In this document: positions 14,189-16,874 of the stretch, piece after piece
Position numbering within the stretch: position 1 is the stretch's first letter
Layout of the letters: every line of letters begins with the position of its first letter
NCBI GenBank assembly: GCA_937875545.1
Contig: CALLYE010000010.1
Coordinates: 1 to 16,874, forward strand
Source of the DNA: DTU078 sp002397345
GTDB taxonomy: Bacteria > Bacillota > Clostridia > Oscillospirales > CAG-272
Direction: 5' to 3'
DNA length: 16,874 nucleotides
The notes under the pieces: model-generated
What the model was told of the DNA's origin: nothing
The model's input: the letters and a program-made list of their open reading frames with translations, nothing else
Databases searched by the model: none
Translations under genes and position numbers: made by a program

Positions 14189-16138
14189 TCAATAACTTAA
14201 TAAACAATTTAAGTCGCTGACCGGCGGCATGCAGCTATGATTCCGGCAGACATAGAATGTGGTTTTTCCATCTTTAATCGGATATTCATCGGTAGGTTCG
14301 TTAAATATCTTCACTATACTGTCAGATGAAACGGATAACGGCAGGTTTTTTACATCATCACGGCTTTTTAATACCGCGATGATTTTTTCGGGCGGATCAA
14401 AATAATTCAATAGCGAAATTAAAAACATCGCATATCCGACAGGATAGTGCTTTGCCGCCCCATACATAAAATCAAGCTGCTTTCTCAGTATTTTTTCTGT
14501 TTCACCGTCATCCGTGAGATAAAATAAACGCATGAGGTTATACGCCATAACGGAATTGCCGCTCGGGACCGCGCCGTCATAGGTTTCTTTCGGACGTAAT
14601 ATCAGCGTTTCGTTATTTTTGCCATACAAATAAAATCCGCCTTGCTCCGGGTCATAAAAATCAGCTATAACCCTCCCGCAAAAACGCCGCGCTTTTTGTA
14701 AAAATGATGTGTCAAGCGTCGCGTCATATAACGAGAGAAGCGAAAGAATATAGTCCGCGTAATCGTCAAGAAAGCCCTTTTCCCCGCGCCTGCCGCTGCG
14801 GAAGCTGACGAACAGCACATCTTCGTCACAAAGATTTTTTTCGATGAACCGTTCCGCCCGAATTGCCGCGTCCAAATATTTGCGGTCTTGGCTGACACGA
14901 TATAAACCGCACATAGCCGTGATCATCAGCGCATTCCACGAGGTAAGGATTTTATCGTCCAGATGCAGTTTATTGCGCTGCCGGCGGTATTCATATACTT
15001 TCGGCAGGTATCGGTCAAATTCATTTTTAAAGCCGTTATTATGCAGAAGGTTCGGGATACTTTTACCCTCGAAATTTCCCGCTTCCGTGATCCCGTAATA
15101 ACGGTTGAACGCTTCACCGTCGCTTTTTCCGAGAAGGTTTGTGATTTCAAACGGTTCGAAAACGTAATATTTACCCTCCTCGCCTTCGCTGTCCGCGTCC
15201 TGTGCGCTATAAAAACCCCCGTCCGGCGAAGTCATCTCACAAAGGATATATGCGGCGGTTTTTATGGCGACATCGCGGTAGAATACATATTCAGTCAGCT
15301 CATACGCCTTGCAATAAGCCATAATCAGCAGCGCGTTGTCATACAGCATTTTTTCAAAATGCGGCACCAAATAATACCGGTCGGTTGAATAGCGGCAGAA
15401 ACCATACCCGATATGGTCAAACATCCCGCCGGAATACATCTGCGAAAGCGTTTTTTCCGCCATTTCCAGCGCGTCGCGGTCGCCGCTTTTTTTATAATAC
15501 GCTAATAAAAATAAGAGATTATGAGGGGTCGGAAATTTAGGGGCGCTCCCGAATCCGCCGTATTCGCCATCATATACCCTTTTATAATATTTAACCGCCG
15601 ATTCAATTAATTTCGCATCCGCTTCAGACGGTTCCGTATCCGCCCGGTTTAAAACCGCTACGATCTTGTTGGCGGACTGCAGCAGCGACGCGCGTTCATT
15701 CTCCCATTTATCGTGGATTGTATCAATTAAATCGATAAAGCCGACAGTGCCGTACCGCGCGGTCTTGGGAAAATATGTCCCTGCGAAAAACGGCTTCTTT
15801 TCGGGCGTCATAAAAATACTGGTCGGCCAGCCGCCGTTTCCGGTAAACGCCTGGCATACAGACATATATATACTGTCGATGTCCGGGCGTTCTTCTTTAT
15901 CGACTTTGATTGATATAAAATATCTGTTAAGCAGCTCCGCTGTCCTCAGATCCTCAAAGCTTTCATGCGCCATAACATGACACCAGTGACATGTGCTGTA
16001 GCCGATGGAGAGGAACACCGGCTTGTCTTCGGCCGCCGCTTTATTAAACGCCTCATCGCACCATGGGTACCAGTCAACCGGATTTTCCGCGTGCTGCAAA
16101 AGATACGGGCTGGTTTGATTTATAAGATGATTGCTCAT
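14189..16138 (-). CDS. YyaL/SPATA20-type thioredoxin-fold protein (DUF255)
   Basis: This 649-residue protein belongs to the family of B. subtilis YyaL and mammalian SPATA20. The N-terminal thioredoxin-like domain (about residues 1-170) opens with NHLINQTSPYLLQHAENPVDW. It carries the Cys50-His-Trp-Cys53 pair in GYSTCHWCHVM, followed by KVDKEERPDID and GGWPTSIFMTP. The rest (about 180-600) resembles an alpha/alpha-barrel of glycosidase/cellobiose-epimerase type (FGSAPKFPTPHNLLFL, VPHFEKMLYDNALL, LTSWNALMI, GAVPSGNSVMAYNLMRL). Biochemical function is unknown for the family; a redox role is implied by CxxC. No signal peptide, so cytoplasmic. The ATG at 16138 has GAGGA about 11 bases upstream. 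It follows the DUF998 gene by 51 bp on the same strand and may share its transcript. Confidence 0.93.
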   Translation of the reverse strand: MSNHLINQTSPYLLQHAENPVDWYPWCDEAFNKAAAEDKPVFLSIGYSTCHWCHVMAHESFEDLRTAELLNRYFISIKVDKEERPDIDSIYMSVCQAFTGNGGWPTSIFMTPEKKPFFAGTYFPKTARYGTVGFIDLIDTIHDKWENERASLLQSANKIVAVLNRADTEPSEADAKLIESAVKYYKRVYDGEYGGFGSAPKFPTPHNLLFLLAYYKKSGDRDALEMAEKTLSQMYSGGMFDHIGYGFCRYSTDRYYLVPHFEKMLYDNALLIMAYCKAYELTEYVFYRDVAIKTAAYILCEMTSPDGGFYSAQDADSEGEEGKYYVFEPFEITNLLGKSDGEAFNRYYGITEAGNFEGKSIPNLLHNNGFKNEFDRYLPKVYEYRRQRNKLHLDDKILTSWNALMITAMCGLYRVSQDRKYLDAAIRAERFIEKNLCDEDVLFVSFRSGRRGEKGFLDDYADYILSLLSLYDATLDTSFLQKARRFCGRVIADFYDPEQGGFYLYGKNNETLILRPKETYDGAVPSGNSVMAYNLMRLFYLTDDGETEKILRKQLDFMYGAAKHYPVGYAMFLISLLNYFDPPEKIIAVLKSRDDVKNLPLSVSSDSIVKIFNEPTDEYPIKDGKTTFYVCRNHSCMPPVSDLNCLLSY

Positions 16139-16189
16139 ATTTTTATGTCCTCAATTTAATTTATAGGTGTAAATTGCCGGAAACACATT

Positions 16190-16837
16190 TTACTTGTTTT
16201 CGACTGTTTTTTGATGGCTTTTAATCATATAGAACCAGGATAAAATTAAAATATAAATCTGGAATGTATAGAAAGTGAGTCTTTGCATCAGTCCCAGAAT
16301 GTTTGAACCGTTTAATATCAGATAAAGGTGAAGTAAATTTAATAACAAAAATAAAAACGCCGCAGCCAGTGAAATATATCCGATATTTTTATAATTTTTT
16401 CGTCTCAGATAACCTATAGCAAGCAGGAATAGCATAGACACTGTACCTGCCAGAATCAAAATTGTTATCGCAAGGTGCACATAATTTTTATAATTAATAA
16501 TAAAATCCATCGTCATCGGGAATGACCCATATCCAAAGGCGGAAATAAGAGCTGTGAGGAGCAAGCCGGAATAACCTATCCTTAAAATCATCCCGTAATA
16601 ACAAATCGCTTCTATGAGCATACCAATAAAAAATATAGTCAGGCCTATTGTATAACAATATAACAGGGTGCGCGTCAAAAGCACATGCGGAGCGCCATCC
16701 GCTGTCAGTTGACTGACATAGTTTGTGATAGGGTTATATCCTCTCCAAAGCAGTGAACCCAAAAAATCTTGTGCAAAAAACGATAAAACCGCGATTATGC
16801 CGAACGGAAAAAATAAATTTTTAAGGCAACACCGCAC
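16190..16837 (-). CDS. DUF998 family membrane protein, 5' end uncertain
   Basis: Polytopic membrane protein with about six helices and a charged end (KSHQKTVENK). The N-terminal loop LLWRGYNPITNYVSQLTADGAP matches the DUF998 signature of a Gly-Tyr-Asn-Pro loop followed by S-LTA-GAP. Function of the family is unknown. The only in-frame start codon is a GTG at 16837 without any Shine-Dalgarno sequence, and the frame stays open to the window edge. The first residues before LKNLFFPFGII look foreign and come from a hairpin-rich sequence. The native start has therefore probably been replaced or displaced by an insertion or recombination, or translation begins beyond the window. Identity of the family is fairly sure; expression is not. 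Confidence 0.7.
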   Translation of the reverse strand: MRCCLKNLFFPFGIIAVLSFFAQDFLGSLLWRGYNPITNYVSQLTADGAPHVLLTRTLLYCYTIGLTIFFIGMLIEAICYYGMILRIGYSGLLLTALISAFGYGSFPMTMDFIINYKNYVHLAITILILAGTVSMLFLLAIGYLRRKNYKNIGYISLAAAFLFLLLNLLHLYLILNGSNILGLMQRLTFYTFQIYILILSWFYMIKSHQKTVENK

Positions 16838-16874
16838 ATTGCCAACAAGAAATAAAGCAAACTCCGCGTTTGCC
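16823..16874. other. Hairpin-rich sequence at the window edge, possible mobile-element end
   Basis: GGCAA-N9-TTGCC (about 16823-16843) and GCAAAC-TCCGC-GTTTGC (16857-16873) are two small stems within 50 bp. Subterminal hairpins of this kind occur at ends of IS200/IS605-type and other repeated elements. No transposase is visible in the window. Confidence 0.3.

Noticed and set aside
14013..14195. A 60-codon plus-strand frame in the spacer before the YyaL-type gene.
   Set aside because: Its start lies inside a strong hairpin, it has no ribosome site or family, and it overlaps the terminator and the end of the neighbouring gene.

Overview
The window looks like low-to-mid GC chromosome from an anaerobic Firmicute of the Clostridia type, probably an uncultured gut or environmental Eubacteriales. 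The basis is the protein families seen (ComFB, a PKTGD-type sorting signal, NodB deacetylase, an orphan family 1 solute-binding lipoprotein, DNRLRE protein, DUF998), strong AGGAGG-type ribosome sites, sigma-A promoters and AT-rich intergenic DNA. Species cannot be fixed from the sequence.

Left part (1-2960): the 3' end of an OGG-type 8-oxoguanine DNA glycosylase on the plus strand meets a minus-strand group: a small ComFB protein, a secreted membrane-anchored protein with two near-identical CBM6/35-like modules, and a remnant of a sortase substrate. Centre-left (2950-5960), all minus: an XRE-type HTH protein with exact 28-residue repeats and a coiled coil, a ZIP metal transporter, and a membrane-tethered polysaccharide deacetylase with a duplicated leader. 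Centre (6180-9490): catalase on plus, converging on an orphan solute-binding lipoprotein across a large bidirectional hairpin. Centre-right (9600-12860), plus: a complete two-gene bacterial NHEJ operon, ku-ligD, with a GTGA stop/start overlap and a terminator. Right part (12860-14190): an AT-rich island with a DNRLRE-type protein and a divergent 101-residue protein of unknown function, followed by a gene-poor stretch rich in hairpins. Far right, minus: a YyaL/SPATA20-type thioredoxin-fold protein and a DUF998 membrane protein whose 5' end runs into a hairpin-rich sequence at the window edge.

The recognisable theme is oxidative and DNA-damage tolerance (OGG glycosylase, catalase, Ku/LigD) mixed with cell-surface functions (CBM protein, deacetylase, lipoprotein, DNRLRE protein). 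These genes are separate transcription units apart from ku-ligD and possibly the DUF998/YyaL pair, so the theme may be incidental. No CRISPR array, tRNA, rRNA or intact transposase was seen. The least explained items are the repeat-bearing XRE protein, the DNRLRE/101-residue locus with its operator-like hairpin, the duplicated gene-junction sequence near comFB, and the hairpin-rich intergenic block at 13957-14182.
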